64,000 bases of DNA, from positions 62,001 to 126,000 of the forward strand of contig WEDG01000449.1 in NCBI GenBank assembly GCA_017591395.1, read 5' to 3'. The number at the start of each line of letters is the position of its first letter. Positions within the stretch are counted from its first letter, which is position 1. The notes beneath the pieces are model-generated. The model did not search any database, was not told where the DNA came from, and was given only the letters and a program-made list of their open reading frames with translations. This stretch comes from Schistocephalus solidus (taxonomy: Eukaryota > Platyhelminthes > Cestoda > Diphyllobothriidea > Diphyllobothriidae). Both the position numbers and the translations under genes were made by a program. Of this stretch, positions 1 to 20,589 are shown piece by piece.

Positions 1-46
1 CATTAATAGGGTCATCAAGGGCAATGCCTGTAACCCTTCAAAAAAT

Positions 47-66
47 ATACATATATATATATATAA
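47..66. repeat. (AT)n microsatellite
   Basis: A short perfect TA dinucleotide run inside the 3' region of CR1 copy A. It is seen directly. No function is inferred. Confidence 0.9.
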
Positions 67-238
67 TGGAAAAAAATTAGAGCCCGAAAGATTTTAAAAA
101 GCTGGTTTTAAGAAATCCTGTTGTGAGAGTCGTCTTTTGTCAAATATTGTGCCATCAAGCCTTATTTGAAAATCAGAAATGCTGTCAGAGGTAACCATCT
201 CACTTGATAACGAGTTCCAAGGCCGTACCACTCACTGG

Positions 239-1910
239 CTAAAAAAACTTCCTGAGTTTCAATCGCGTGCGTTCGGTATTGACCTTGTAAGGATGACCAC
301 GCAGACGAGTTGTGCAGGTAAACCCGAAGAAATCCTCCGATCTCAAGAAGGAATCATGGGCCCGGATAATCCGGAATGTCCAGAGAAGTTTACACCGTGA
401 GTGCGTGTAGGAAAGAGGAAATAAGTCAAGCTTTTTCAATCTGTCTTGGTACGGTAAAGTCTTAAGTCCATCGACCATCTTCGTTGCTCTCCGTTGCACC
501 TGTTCGAGGAGATCAACATCTTTCTTCATCCACGGTATCCAGGCTGGTATGCCGTAATCTAAATTCGATCTTACGAAGACACCATAGACTTTTCCGAAGA
601 GACCAGGCAAGAATATTTTAAAAGCACGTCTGATCCAATGCAGTGTACATGTTGCCTTCTGGACTGTATTCTAACAGTGTTCTGAGGGCTTTGAATTCGC
701 AGTTGTCCACATGCCCAGATCTTTGTGTGTTTCTACTTATTTTAATGCAGTGCCATCAATAAAGTCCTGGTGTTTCAGGGATACTTTTCAACCGGCGCTT
801 ATGTGTAAGATCACGCATTTTGATACATTAAACTTAAGAAGCCTCTTAGCCGACGAGGCACTTAGTTTGTTGATATTCGATTGTTACCCTTTTGCGTTAT
901 CAGCGCAGCTGACTTCAGGCTTTATTTTATGTCAACTGCAAACATGACAGCTTCACAATCTAGATCATTGATATAGTTGTTTACGTAGATTAGGAAGAGT
1001 AAGGGGCCCAAAAAAACCATGTGAAACATCGTTTTCTACTTTTGCCCATTCCGAGCTAGAGTTTCTAACAACACCTTTCTGTACTTCGAAAGACAAGAAA
1101 CTCTTGATCCAATTGAAAAGTTTTCCTCGAATTCCTACGTTACAAATCGTTTGTAAAAGAAGCCCGTGTGGTACACTCAAAGGCCTTTTTGTAGTCAAAA
1201 TATGGCATCTACTGGATGACCTTTATCTGTGACCTTCGATAAAACGCTTAATTATTTTTCATGCCATGCAAGTTAAACTGACAGGTCGGTTATTTTCAGA
1301 ATCCAGTCGTGAACCTCATTTATAGATCGGGGCGATGAATAAACACTTCCATTCTTCCAGGAGTTTGCTTTCTTCAAAGGACTTTTGGAATATGATGGAC
1401 AGTGGTACACACAGTTCATTAGCAAGTTCTCTAAGTGCTAATACAGGAATTCTATCCAATCCAGGTGACTTGGCATGATTTATAGGGAGTAATCCATTTC
1501 TTACTATGGTCGGTGAAAATTCTAGGTCTAGGATCTCTGTTGTGGATAAGGAGGAGGTGGAGGAGGAAGGAAAGGAGGGGTACATATTGGTTGTCAAACT
1601 GGTGGAATAGGAGAAAATATTATTAGGCTCTCGGGTGAAGATGGTGTAAAAGAATTTGGAAAGAAGACATACTTTAACCTGGTCAAAGGTCTCCAGTTTT
1701 CTGTCTGCAGACTTTAGGATAGAAATCAATTCCCGAATTCTCTTTATACTTCGTATGTAGCCACTTAGCATTTTGGGGTGTTCCAACGATTTTTGCAGTA
1801 TGTTTAGTTTGAACTTTCTCCGCAGCTTAATAGCCTCATATTTACAAATGTTGCGTTGCGGCTTATATTCCCGTAAGTGAGCATCGGAGCCGGTTTGAAG
1901 AGGCCCGCAA
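239..1910 (-). pseudogene. Non-LTR reverse transcriptase remnant (copy A)
   Basis: Fingers: the frame at 1786-1316 contains HAKSPGLDRIP followed by LRELANELCVPLSIIFQKS and EEWKCLFIAPIYK, the usual RT motif 1-2 layout of CR1-like proteins. Palm: 1198-965 contains VPHGLLLQ, GIRGKLFNWIKSFL and SSSEWAKVE. Around 926-946 the catalytic FADD box reads FAVD, so the second key residue region is altered. C-terminus: 610-239 contains RSNLDYGIPAW and LLEQVQRRATKMVDGLK. Frameshifts lie between these blocks, and stops follow the palm. No product is expected. Confidence is high that this is a non-LTR RT and lower for the exact clade. Confidence 0.85.
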
Positions 1911-2019
1911 GTTTGAGTTTATCCACTTTGGGCGGTTTGTGGTTGTCTTTCTATTGAGTAGACAGTTGAGGTAAACAATCCTTTTCAATAATGAGCTCCA
2001 CCTTCACTTATGAAAAGAA

Positions 2020-4200
2020 AAATGTCAGAGATATCCTGGGAAACGTGTTTTCCTCTTATCTCCAAAACCAAAAATAAAGTGACGTGGAAACATTTGGAAA
2101 GGGGATTCAGAAACAGTGAGATGTGATGCATTCGCAGAAACCAGGAAAGTCAATACAAACGATAGCGATGAAACCTGGCAGCTTTTCTAAGGGATTATAG
2201 CACGCCTAATTGAAGTCCATTGTCCAATGAAAATACTAAGACCATAGGCCTGACCTCCATGGATAAATCCGACGATAAAAAGGAGCATAAAGGACAATCA
2301 GAGATTGTGGAAAAGTGCTTACGTCTTCAATATCCCATATAATGTGCCGAAGATAGAGGGCAAAGAAATGAATGCTGTAAAGCAAATACAGATTACTAGA
2401 CCTACCTTCGAGAGTCAAATGATATAATTAGCCATAATATAACCTAAAAAGCTTTATGGGTACATCCGCAGTCGAAGCAAGCACCGGGACGAAATTTCGA
2501 GTCTAAAGGATAGGCACAGGAACATATTAACTGATGGACCACAGAAACTCCAGCTTCTGTCCCAATTATTTAGATTGTCGTTTAAGGTATAATCATCTGA
2601 TGAAAACCCAGAACTTGCAATGGGCGAAGATACGGCTGTTATTAAAACCGTAGACTTTTCAGTTGACGAAGTCAAACGGGTCCTCAACCAAATCAAGACA
2701 GACAAGATTACTGGTCGGGATTGGATCCTTGAGCTGATACTAAAAGAACTATCGGCTGTGCTAGCAATAACTCTTTCATCTATGTTCAAGCTGCCAATGA
2801 GAACAAGGAGGTTGCCTTCACTGTTGAAGACAGCCGACATCGTTCCCTTATATAAAGGAGGTTACACGATGGCATCAAAGTGCTTAGACATATTAGCTAG
2901 ACTTGCCTTTCCTGCAAAACTATGGGAGTCCTTGCAACACGTGCTATTCCAAAATTTTCTGATGAAAGTGATGACTTACATAATTTTTAGCATGGTTTTC
3001 GGCGAGAGCGCTCCTGCCTTTCAAACTTTCTGACTTCTGTTAACGTTTAAACCAGTGCTTTAGAAGGGGGCTTCGGAATAGGTGTGGTGTAAATCGATTT
3101 CCGCCAATTTTTTACAGTGTGTCCCATCAACGCCTTTTACATAAACTGAGCATTCTTGGCATCAATGGAAACTTTTGAACTGAATACAGTCATTTCTGGT
3201 TGGTCAAAAACAACGCGTCTTCATTGGAGAGGATAAATCTGACTGGGCGAACTTGGTTAGTGCTCTTCATCAAGGCTCCGTTATTGGTCCCCTTCTTTCC
3301 ATCTTTTATGTAGATGACAGTTTTCAGGAACTGATATGTTGTAAGATCATGTTTACCGATAACGTTAAACTGTGGCAAGTCATGAAAGACCCGAGGTATA
3401 AGAATGTTCGGCAAAATATTCTGCACAGACTGCAAACATGGTCCGAGAAATGGCTCCTAGCTTTCGATGTGCAAAAGTGTGTCTAAAGACTGCAAACACC
3501 ACCATGCATTTATTTGAATCCATCAAAAGGGCGTTTGTATCTTTAGACGAAGACCTCTTTGGTAAAGTCAAACCACACCTTTCGTTCGACATCACCTAGA
3601 ATATTGCCTACAGGCGTAGTGGCCTTGGCTTACAAAAGACAAAATATATCTCGAGAAAGTTCAAAGTCATGCAAAAAAGCAAGTAAGAGGTCTAAAATAT
3701 CACTCTCATATATAGAGACTGGAATACCCACATCTATTTCCTCTGTGTTACAGGCAGCAACAAGGTGATTTTTTCTTAGTTGACAAGATAATACACAGCC
3801 TTGAGGAAGAGTTGCGCATTGAGGACATGTTTTAGTGGGACCACTCGCCTCATTTTCACGGATAGGCAATGAAGCCTCGCAAGAAAATGTCTGGCTAAAC
3901 CTCCGCTCTAAATTATTAACGCAACGGGGAGTTAAACAATGGAATGATCTCCCACACTAAATTGTGGAGGCAACGTCTCTTCAGCTTTTCAAGCATCGTT
4001 TGCATAAGTATGTATACTTAACACGAAGTTTTATCACTATACCTCCAGACATGAGTTATTTGTAAAACTTCTTCTTACATTTGTGAAGACTATTTGCATA
4101 GTTAACGTTATTAAGAGGACGTACACAGATGTATATGACACACTGGCATGTAAACAATAGGGTTTTCAAAGGCATTGCCATCATCCACACCAAATAAACT
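2020..4200 (+). mobile_element. CR1/jockey-like non-LTR retrotransposon, copy B (decayed)
   Basis: The plus strand reads through the end of the endonuclease-RT linker (about 2080-2480, with PPWINPTIKRSI and KKLYGYIRSRSKHRDEI), RT fingers (2620-2860), palm (3140-3480) and C-terminus (3540-4020). The 3' end, near 4155-4185, carries AATAGGG followed by a GGCATTGCC block like the one at the end of copy A. It starts close to where copy A starts but runs the other way, giving a head-to-head pair. Multiple stops and frameshifts show that it is inactive. Confidence 0.82.
2180..4020 (+). pseudogene. Non-LTR reverse transcriptase remnant (copy B)
   Basis: The frame at 2620-2860 has VDEVKRVLNQIKTDKITGRDWI, then LLKTADIVPLYKGG, matching RT fingers. 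The palm at 3140-3480 has RLLHKLSILGINGNF, then after a frameshift HQGSVIGPLLSIFYVDD and, at 3352-3363, FTDN where FADD is expected; the second catalytic aspartate is lost. TWSEKWLLAFDVQKCV follows, a strong CR1-type match. Near 3915-4010, KQWNDLP and EATSLQLFKHRLHKY mark the usual C-terminus. Not functional. Confidence 0.85.
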
Positions 4201-4984
4201 TATAAAATTATAACATGTCTGTGAGTCGGAAAGATTTTGTATATGGTGATTAGCTCTTCCTGCAAGACCGTTTCGACATACTTACGATGAGGTTCAAGGT
4301 TCTGCCCTTCCAGTTTCTATGAAATGCTTGATGTAGAATCATAACCACCATTTACAAAAACATTCGACTAACAATGTATGGGAGAATACGTTGGTGACCC
4401 GTCTGTGTTAGTACGGTTTTTGCCAATCTGGTGTTTCCCATGAGATGATTCCCATCGAAAATCAGAATGAAAGATAGTCAGAATAGAAAACAATTAAATT
4501 AATTAAATTAAATTAATGCTTTGCTGCAATGTATTATACACTGCTCTAGTATATTAAGTAACACAAATGCGTTTTCCATTGCGTGCCCTATCCGAGATTT
4601 CTTTACTATGTAGTGGATTGGCAACGTCATATTTATATACTAAGAAAGAATCCGTCCTATCGTTTTGACGGATCACTTGGTAAGGCCACCGATTTTATTG
4701 CTATCAAGAGCCATATGGTTGCCTGTTTGACTTTCCGTGTCGGATAACAGCTGACTCATATTCAAGGCAAAAGTTTATCATATCAACTGCATCCGAGCAT
4801 TTTTGGATGTACATTTTATATTTTTGAGGGTTACGGGCGTAGCCTATTTGACCCTTTTTATGTAATATCGAAAGTATAAATGCAAGTTTATACTGCCTAC
4901 GTAAAATACAGTAAAACATTTTACATCAAACGTGTAGTGATACGATGCACATAAATTGAAATCCTGAAGTAAAGCTAATGGTTG
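4201..4984. other. No gene recognised; AT-rich spacer
   Basis: Between two CR1 copies. It holds a short run of AATTAAATT units at 4494-4516. Small open frames here show no family motifs. Nothing else seen. Confidence 0.6.
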
Positions 4985-5455
4985 GCTAAAGATAAACCTG
5001 CAGGGAGAGTCTTCGGTTATCAAATATTAAGCAGTATAACTGACGTTCGAACATATCTACAGTATTCGATGTCATTATTTCGCTTTGAAGTGAGTTCCAT
5101 GGTCGAGCCACTCACTGAAGGAAAGAAACTTTTGGTTGAACTAGGCACATGGATCCGCGGTTGACCTTATATGGATGACCACGCAGGTGAGTCTTGTTTG
5201 TAAACTCAAAGAAATCTCCCGATTTCAGCAAACAGGCATGTTCCTGGATAACTCGGAATGTCAAATAACAAGCCATATCTCATTTGTCTATAGGATAAAG
5301 GAAAAAAGTTGGGATTGATAAGTCTTTCTAGATATGACAGCGTCCTAATACCATCCATCAATTTGTCACACACATTTGCATCCCTGTCTTTCTTCCTTCA
5401 GGGCATCCATGCTAACATTACGGATTCCAAATGCGGTATCTGTTGACCACTATCC
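4985..5455 (-). mobile_element. CR1-like 3' fragment, copy C
   Basis: This stretch aligns by eye with 120-560 of copy A in the same orientation. Shared blocks include GAGTTCCA, the CCACTCACTG block, GGATGACCACGCAG and the region of the C-terminal RT domain. It is therefore a third, 5' truncated and strongly diverged copy of the same or a sister family. No open frame of useful length remains. Confidence 0.7.
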
Positions 5456-13400
<7,945 letters not shown>

Positions 13401-13404
13401 AGTG

Positions 13405-13735
13405 TAGTATAGGGGAACCGCCCCATGTCTACAGGTAGGTTTGCGTTAAATTCCAAAAAGGGGACCTATTCCCGTAGTCTTACTCTAACATTAAGCCCCA
13501 GCCGCTCTTTAATAATAAATCTAAACCAAACTCTACTCCAACCACACCTTAACCTCGACTCTAAACTCCCTGGAATTAAGGGCAAGACCAGCTGCATTAC
13601 GGGAGTAGCCTCCTATTCCCAGGCCTTAAACATAGACCTAAATTTAATCGTAAGGCAAACCCTAGTGCTAACAGTAATCCCTACATCACTTGAACCTTAG
13701 TGCAAGGCAACATATAGTATGGGATGTACCTAGTG
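13405..13735. repeat. R2 element: inverted ends with telomere-like interior (composite copy)
   Basis: The left end at 13407-13424 reads GGGGAACCGCCCC after AGTATA. An inverted match, CCTCCTATTCCC, lies at 13609-13620 after GCATTACGGG. A further inverted end-like block, GGGGACCTATTCCC, lies at 13459-13472, so copies may be nested. Between them are many degenerate CTAACCCTAA-like units. Related copies lie at 23380-23618 and 60884-61128. The 91-codon frame over this stretch is a low-complexity reading of the repeat, not a gene. The structure suggests a small non-autonomous DNA element, but no transposase is seen. Confidence 0.6.
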
Positions 13736-14854
13736 CTCTTTCCTGCCCCCTGTGTTAATCGTCACCTTTGTAATATAGTCCGATGAAAGTACCGTCACGC
13801 AGTGCAAAATGTGACTGCTGATGTTTAAAAAACTGAATACAGAAACAAAATGAGGCCGAAAAACAAATTAATCTTTCGGATTTTTGAGTCATATAGCGTC
13901 AGGAATGTTAACTTGAAGCAAAAAATTTAAATTCTCTACTTCTGTGATTAAAGAAAGGTTAGTTATTTACAGTATAAAGGCCTATTATAGCAACGACCAG
14001 TACAGACGCTGCTTTGCTTATAGTCATCTGATTGACCTAAGGCTTGAAAGGTATTTGTCAACCGTCATCCGGATAACATTTACATCTTACTTTATTTTAA
14101 GTGCTTCGTGCATCTCCTAAAAGTATTTTGAGCCTATGCAATTTTCATAAAAAAACCTGGGTTGGATAAGAAACTACCAACAGGAACTCCTTTTTATGTT
14201 CCAGGTTCGCTCATGGCCAGATCCTCCAAGCAAGCTAATAATCCGTTGCACACCCCCTGCGGCTCAATAGCACAGAAGGAATTAGTTTTAAGGCGGCTCT
14301 CCAATTAATACGTAATGCGCATTCTTACACTTACTCTTTCAACACGCCCAACTTCATGAATGATCGGGGTGCGCTTCCTTCTATAAACGTCCAGATACTG
14401 CTTAAGCTGGTTTTTCCGCTGACCATAGGAAGATTTTCCATTTTATCCTCATAGCGTGTTCAAGGGAAGGTTTCATCTCGCGACTACTCTCTCATATATT
14501 CTTTCCGAGGCTCCTTTCAGATGCTATGAAGGAAAGAAATAGCGAGTCATTTGGGAAGACTGAATCCACTTATAAATTTTGGCGACTGGTTTTGCACTTT
14601 GAGAGGCTTAGGGAGTTGAGATGCAAACAATAGAGAACTTCCGATAACCATCAAACCTTTGAGCTGGGAAAGGATCAAATAAAAGCTCACTGTGTGTGTG
14701 TGAGAAGGCGGGATACTTTTGGCTCATCATAGACCAGCCATTTTGAGGCAGGGGCAAAGAAAAAAAACTGCTTTCGCAAGCGAGTTCAATATAAGGAGAA
14801 AAATTGTTGACAAGGAATTATTGCGTAACCCCATTCTCCTGGTAACGAACACAA
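13736..14854. other. No gene recognised
   Basis: Unassigned sequence. A short GT run lies at 14692-14702. Nothing else could be supported. Confidence 0.5.
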
Positions 14855-14895
14855 CGAAAAGGGTTAGGATTGGGGTTAGCTTTAGGGTTACGACA
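14855..14895. repeat. Degenerate telomere-like (TTAGGG-type) patch
   Basis: Contains GGGTTAGGATTGGGGTTAGC followed by TTTAGGGTTACG, that is, G-rich units on the plus strand, unlike the other patches, where the C-rich strand is on top. It directly precedes an R1 repeat copy. Confidence 0.65.
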
Positions 14896-14901
14896 ACGGT
14901 G

Positions 14902-15125
14902 GTGTGAAGTACGGAGCGCCAGCCACCTGCGCCCTCTCCAATATCCAGTCTTCTTGACTCTGTCATGACACCGGGCTCAGGTAGGGGGAGGAGGAGAGAT
15001 CGCGGTAGATGCAGCGCAAGTCTACTATCACTTTAAACTAAATCACTCGCAAGTCACCGTCCCTGCATTACCCTTCCGTTGAGCACACGGTGGACCTCGT
15101 CGTAATCGACGGTCGAACTGTCGGT
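14902..15125 (+). repeat. Dispersed repeat R1, copy 1
   Basis: Shares a series of blocks with the reverse strand of 59125-59320: CCAGCCACCTG, TTGACTCTGTC, CGGGC-CAGG, GGTAGATGCA, a CTATCA block and the CGTCG block near the end. The 25.7 kb copy shares the core GTAGATGC and CAAGTCT-CTATCA. No coding content is recognised. It may be part of a larger unclassified retroelement. Confidence 0.65.
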
Positions 15126-15820
15126 CCAATTCAGTACTAAAAAACCAGCTCACCTGAATGAGGACTTTGGGCATATAAGTTTGTCATCATTGGCGTCGCG
15201 CTACCGCCATTTTCCGTCCTTTAACGGCCCTACCTCAACGGCTCTACTGCTGTCTGCCGCAGGATATTTGAATTGAGAAAACGCTGTCTGAAAGAAGGAT
15301 GCTGGCTCTGGTCCAACTCGGGTGTAAAAGTCGTCCAGTGTTAAAAAAGGCGCCTTTGCCGAAAAACGGCGTGCATAAACTCTGGCTAACCGTGTGGCTC
15401 TCTCTGCGGGAATTTGACAGGGACTTACCTTCTGCTGTATTTGACTTCTTTCTTCGTCTGCATAACCTGTTGAGGAACGGGCTCTACTGCTTCAATTTAC
15501 CCGTTAGTGGCTCTCGCTGACCTGATCTGCTTGCAGCACGAAACACAACAATAGACTTTCTATTTCGAATTCCGTCCAATAAATTCACAGTTCATCACAT
15601 AGTGGTGATGACCTACTGATATAGGGTTTAAAGTTAGAAGCACTGAGAATACTGATGGGCTATTTCCACCACAAAGAAAACTATTATCCCACAGTCACAA
15701 TTCTTACCATTCCGACTACTGTAGCCTTTCGTCGTCTTCCCCCTCTGATCACCAGGCAGTGAGCTTTCATTATAACCGTCCTGCCTCTTATCATGCCAGT
15801 GTGAGTGTGTCAAGGAAAGA
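15126..15820. other. No gene recognised
   Basis: Contains two copies of a short GGGCTCTACTGCT-like block (about 15238-15251 and 15480-15492). No family recognised. Confidence 0.45.
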
Positions 15821-15821
15821 G

Positions 15822-15845
15822 AGAGAATAGGAACCGCCCCCTGCC
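15822..15845. repeat. Solo end of an R2-type element
   Basis: GAGAATAGGAACCGCCCCCT matches the terminal consensus of the R2 copies. No partner end was found close by, so this is a fragment or a diverged copy. Confidence 0.5.
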
Positions 15846-16295
15846 CCCCGTTCTGGGTGTTTCCCGCTCATTCTCAAAAATCTCATGGTAAGATCAATGA
15901 TCGGATATGTGGCCCCACTCAGGAAAAGGGAGGCAAGGACTCCTATAATATGCAAATGATTGTAAAAGGGGTTTTATAGTTGGAGCAAACCAAACTGACA
16001 TAAAGCTACTTTCGAGAAGCAAAAAGTTAAAAACTTGCATTTACCCCATCAGTTTGTTCGATGATACCAATAAAGCGTAAATAAGTGATCGCGCAAATTG
16101 AAATACTAAAACGTGGGCGATGCAGTCGAGAAAAAAAGGATGGAAACCGAGCACAGTGGTAAGCTTTTACAGGCGAACTGATCCCAGCACGTGCAAACCA
16201 ATCACAATAAAAGAGAAAGATAAAAGAACGTATCGTTAAATCCGACACTGGTGATGGCCGCGACTGAAGATATCGCTGAAGTTGACAACCTTAAT

Positions 16296-16470
16296 AGTGT
16301 CAACCCTAGCGCCAAATTTATGTTTAAAGCCTAACCCTAACCCTATACGCCTAGCCCTAATCTTAAGCTCTTACCTTAATCCTAACTCCTAACATAAGTC
16401 CTACCTTCTTACATTGGCCCAAACATTAACCGCTAACCCCAAGCTCAACACTAAGCCGAACGATAGTCCT
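16296..16470. repeat. Degenerate telomere-like patch
   Basis: Repeated CCTAACCCTAA-like units (CCTAACCCTAACCCTATACG, then looser ones). This is the same theme as the interior of R2, but flanked by different sequence, so it may be an R2 copy whose ends have decayed. Confidence 0.65.
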
Positions 16471-19400
16471 CAATTAGAGAAGAGTGGTGTAGACATAGCC
16501 AAAGACTAGATGGAGCGACATATCCGATCGTTACCTTGATTGTGTGAGGGTTAAGGCCCATAAACTGAAGGATGAAATGATTTGGTTGCTTTTTGGCGCC
16601 ATTTGCACTCATAATTCACACTCGGGCCACGCTGTTTTAGTATTTCACATCCAACGTTGCGTACAGAAGTAAGCGCTGGCAGGCGAGAAATAAAACATGC
16701 CACTTCTCAAACTTTGATATTTTTCAAATATCCATCAGCAATTTAATGCTTCAACAATAAAGGAAAAGAGTTTCCCAAAATCTAAAACGCCTGCCCCTTG
16801 TGTTGTCCATATAGATTTTTTCAGGATGTTCAAGAATTTTTTGACTTCTTCGAAGTTTCGAATCCACCTATCCTAATGAATACGCGCCTGTTGTAATCGG
16901 TTCCCGAATTCTTCTGTTATCTTTAAGGATCTTTAGCTTCAGGGATTTTGGACGTTGAACTCGGCAGGGTACCCTTTCACCCGGGCTGCCTGGCCGTAAA
17001 GGAAATACATGCAAAATTAATTTCTTGCTACAGTAGTTTACCGGAAAAACTGCAAATCTTTCAATTGAAATATAGTACTCGTTTTGAGTGACCAGGACGT
17101 TACCTTTCTTTTAACCTGATGCAGTCTTCCGAATGAATTTTATGTCTTCGGTTTCAGAATATCCAGTGGTGTTTTTTCCTACCTTTTTTAATCACTGATA
17201 TAACTATTTTGAACAATTTGATGCATTGAGATGCTGAAATTGGAGTCCATATTTACGTGGTTGTGTTCGAATGTGGACAAGGCACTTCATTTTAAAATAA
17301 TGTTTCGGAATACCATTTTTCTGTTGAAGAATGGGTTTTGAAAAACCAGTAGAACAAAAGCCCTTCTGGTGCATACTTTCGTAATAATTTTAATACCAGC
17401 TGAAATTATTCGGGTTTTGATTTGATTCAGGGTTACAGAAAAGATCCTATCGTGGTGTCTATTTTCAGCTTATCGCTATGCAGTATTTATGCACAAACTC
17501 AGAAAATATGACTTTACGAAAGGTGAGGTATTTGGCTGTGTCTATCAGTTGTTCGTTTTTCGCTTACGGTGGCACTGCAGTAGTCATGGAGCGCTCTAGT
17601 TTGTTCGTTTTTCAATCGAAAAAAAAAACTTCACCAATAAATTATAAGATGGTGTTTGACGGTCCCTGGACTATGCTATAATTGTTTATACAGCGAAAAT
17701 ATTTCCTTTGAACTTATATTTTACCATATGGAAATACTATATTACAATGCGAAAATCCTACTAGTGGCAGTACAAAAGCCGGAAAGCTTTATCTGAGTAA
17801 ATAAACTCTGAGCACTTCACGAAAGGGACTAACCCATTGATGAACACCAAGTTATAATCTGAAGGCAGACAAGATGAGCATGTGCGTGCTGTGATGACGT
17901 GCTGAATTCAATGATGGCCATAGCTCATAAGTTGTCTCTCAAGCAATCTCCTCTATTAAATAAGGCTTGAAATTTTCTTCCTCACTAATAATCTAAAAAC
18001 TCCAATATCGCAAGTCGTTACCGAAATCACCGGCTTGACTGATTTTGATTCTGCTATGTTTGGACAGCATTCCACTTCCTATAACATCCAACTAGGAAAA
18101 AAGATTTGAGCAGACGATAAGGCACGAGTACAATAAGCCTTTTCAACTTCTACCTCAAAGGCCATTACGAATTATGAGATAGTGATTTGGCCAAAAGCAC
18201 GGTGAAAGGGGAATAATAGTTTAGTTTTAGCGACATCTGTGCACATAGCCGAAAAAGTCTCAACTGTTAAAAGTAGCAGAGGATTAACTGTTCTGTGCTA
18301 TGCCGCAACTGAATTATTTGTTTAAATACCCTAGCTCTGTTAATCCAGATTCAAGACATGCATGTCTGGCTGAAGGCCACGCAAGTTAATGGGCGGATAG
18401 TCCACTGGCGGACTCATCGTTCAGCGCACAGTCTAGTGACTATGCTGCGAACCGGACTTCAATGTCCACCAGCTTAAGAAGCCTCTCAGCTCGGAGCATG
18501 TGTATCGTGGCTCCAACGGCAGCCAGTTCCGAAAAGTGTGGAATTAAGTAAACAAACCTTGACCTCTTGAACTCGGACTTTCCGGCTTGTAATAGCTCCT
18601 GTACGACAGCCATTGACTTGACCTGGAATGACTTTTGCTGCGATTTCGATCACTGCCACCACCACGCTAACAGGAAGACAAAATTCAGCCCGCTTCCCTC
18701 CCCCTGCCCACAGACACCGAAGTCACCGAAGTCACGACGCCGAAGGCCGCCTTGTGTCTGACAAAGACATGCGTACCTTTCTCCTTTTCAGAAGAACACG
18801 CACGCACACAGTCACACCTGTGAAAGCGGCAACTGTCTGTTATTTGAAGAGGAATGCTACCTGGTAACGATTCAGTGATTTTAACGTGATAACCTCGGTG
18901 CCGTACTTTTGCGGTTCCTAGGGGCTGACCAAATTGCTAAAGTGGACGAGGATGGCTAAAATTGGTTTTGATGGCACTTGTTAGCAGTTTCGTTTTTCTC
19001 TTCCGCCTCTCTGGCTGTTCTAGTTCCATTTAAATAAAGAACTGTAAAATTACCAATAAAGGGCAATATTGACACTATGGTGGTTAAAGGGGCTTGGAAT
19101 CGCAGCTGAACCGCCTGATCTTACGTATTACTGGCTAAGGATGACAACTAATTTCAAGCTAGCCATTCTAGCTTCGTTGGATTGATCATAAGCTTTTGCT
19201 CCGTTGCTTTCTTTGATGACAAGATCTAGGATTTTGGACTGCAAATAATCTCGTTAAGCCATCAAGTCACTTACTGAGGCAACCATAAGCGCTCCATTGA
19301 ACTCAAGTTCAAGTAGTTCATGTTCAAGTAGTATGCTCAACGCAAGTAAAGGCACAGTAGATTTGCTAGCTCAGGGAATTTCAGTCAAAATACTGAACTG

Positions 19401-20589
19401 GTGTTTTCAATTCAAAAAGAATCAAATTAATAGGGCTGGCATATTAATTATCGTGCAGCCAAATCCGACGGTTTTTCAGCAAATGCAGGATATCCGCTTT
19501 TGACTGGGCTTCATTCCAGCCAGCTATAAAAGCGCCATTCTGTAAAATGGTTAATTAAGCGGGCATTCTTTTTTTCATTAATTTTCAATGTCCTTATAAA
19601 TTCAAATATAGCTTATAGAAACATACGCCTAGAAATCCTTTCTTGAAATCCTCTGGAGGCAGATTTCGTATTCTTTAAAGTTATGCTTGAGGAATGTGTA
19701 CCATGCGGTTTAAAAAGATTCGAATTTTAAGATTTTTAGGACTGCAAAATACCCATTCATAAATCCTCGTGCATTTACAGTTAGTACGAGTACAACATGG
19801 TCCATATCCCCTGTCAACTTATAATGAGCAATTAGTGGCATCTTCCTTACAAGGTAGGGAAATTGGTGATATTCTCTGAAGTGGATGCATACAGCATGCA
19901 GTTTGTAACGGCAGGAGGGGTTGAAAATTATTCTGTAATTGCAAAAGATACCCATTTTTCTACTGTTACTTTAAAGACTACGGAATTTAATATCAATCGA
20001 AGACCAGAAAGTATATTTTAATGCATGTTTCCATAAATATTATTAAATTTATACGGGATTCAAAAATCAATTAGAAAAATAAGTAGCTACTTAAGTAACC
20101 ATTATATTTACAGTGTGGGCTTTTGGTGGTGGCCATATTGAAGCTGGTTCACAATTCGGCATCCTGTTATTATTTTGCAAGATAATTAATATTATAACCC
20201 AAAATCACATTTCAGAAGTTTGGTTACAATTTCGTGAGAAAGCTCATCTACTTTAATATAAACATTGATGAGAGTTTTAAAAGTGTTATGCTAAAATCTC
20301 TCTATGTACACATTATGGCCTGGAAGTAAGCCGAGTAAAGGTGGTCATATCCAAGAATTTGCACTGAGCCTTAGTGTATGATATGGAGTTCTGGCGCCGA
20401 GGTCTTGTGTAGAGGCTTCAATCGATTTCCCTTCGACAGATGATGCAGACCGGGATACTCAGCCATATAAAAAGAGATGGGATCAGATGCGCGAAGGTGA
20501 GGGTTCCATAGTGATAATCTGAAAAACTGAAGTTGCTTATCAGACCAAATTAGACTTTTTGCTGACGTTCCAGACCCGATCACTAAAGT
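16471..20589. other. No gene recognised
   Basis: Open frames are short and without motifs. The block at 18360-18560 is comparatively G+C rich and could be an unidentified repeat. A small TTCAAGTAG duplication lies near 19310-19332. Nothing further supported. Confidence 0.45.

Larger units (their letters stand above)
1..1995 (-). mobile_element. CR1/jockey-like non-LTR retrotransposon, copy A (decayed)
   Basis: Read on the minus strand, this stretch gives, in order, the linker after the endonuclease (about 1900-1740), reverse transcriptase (RT) fingers (1786-1316), RT palm (1198-900) and the C-terminal region (610-239), in several frames. The 3' end lies at the left edge, where positions 5-34 form a hairpin around GGCAATGCC. 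A similar sequence lies at the 3' end of copy B. The endonuclease is missing, so the copy is 5' truncated near 1995. It abuts copy B head to head. CR1-type elements copy themselves by target-primed reverse transcription; this copy is dead. Family assignment rests on motif order read by eye; jockey or L2 are alternatives. Confidence 0.82.

Noticed and set aside
13425..13700. 91-codon frame rich in Leu, Asn and Thr
   Set aside because: It reads through the degenerate telomere-like units of an R2 copy.
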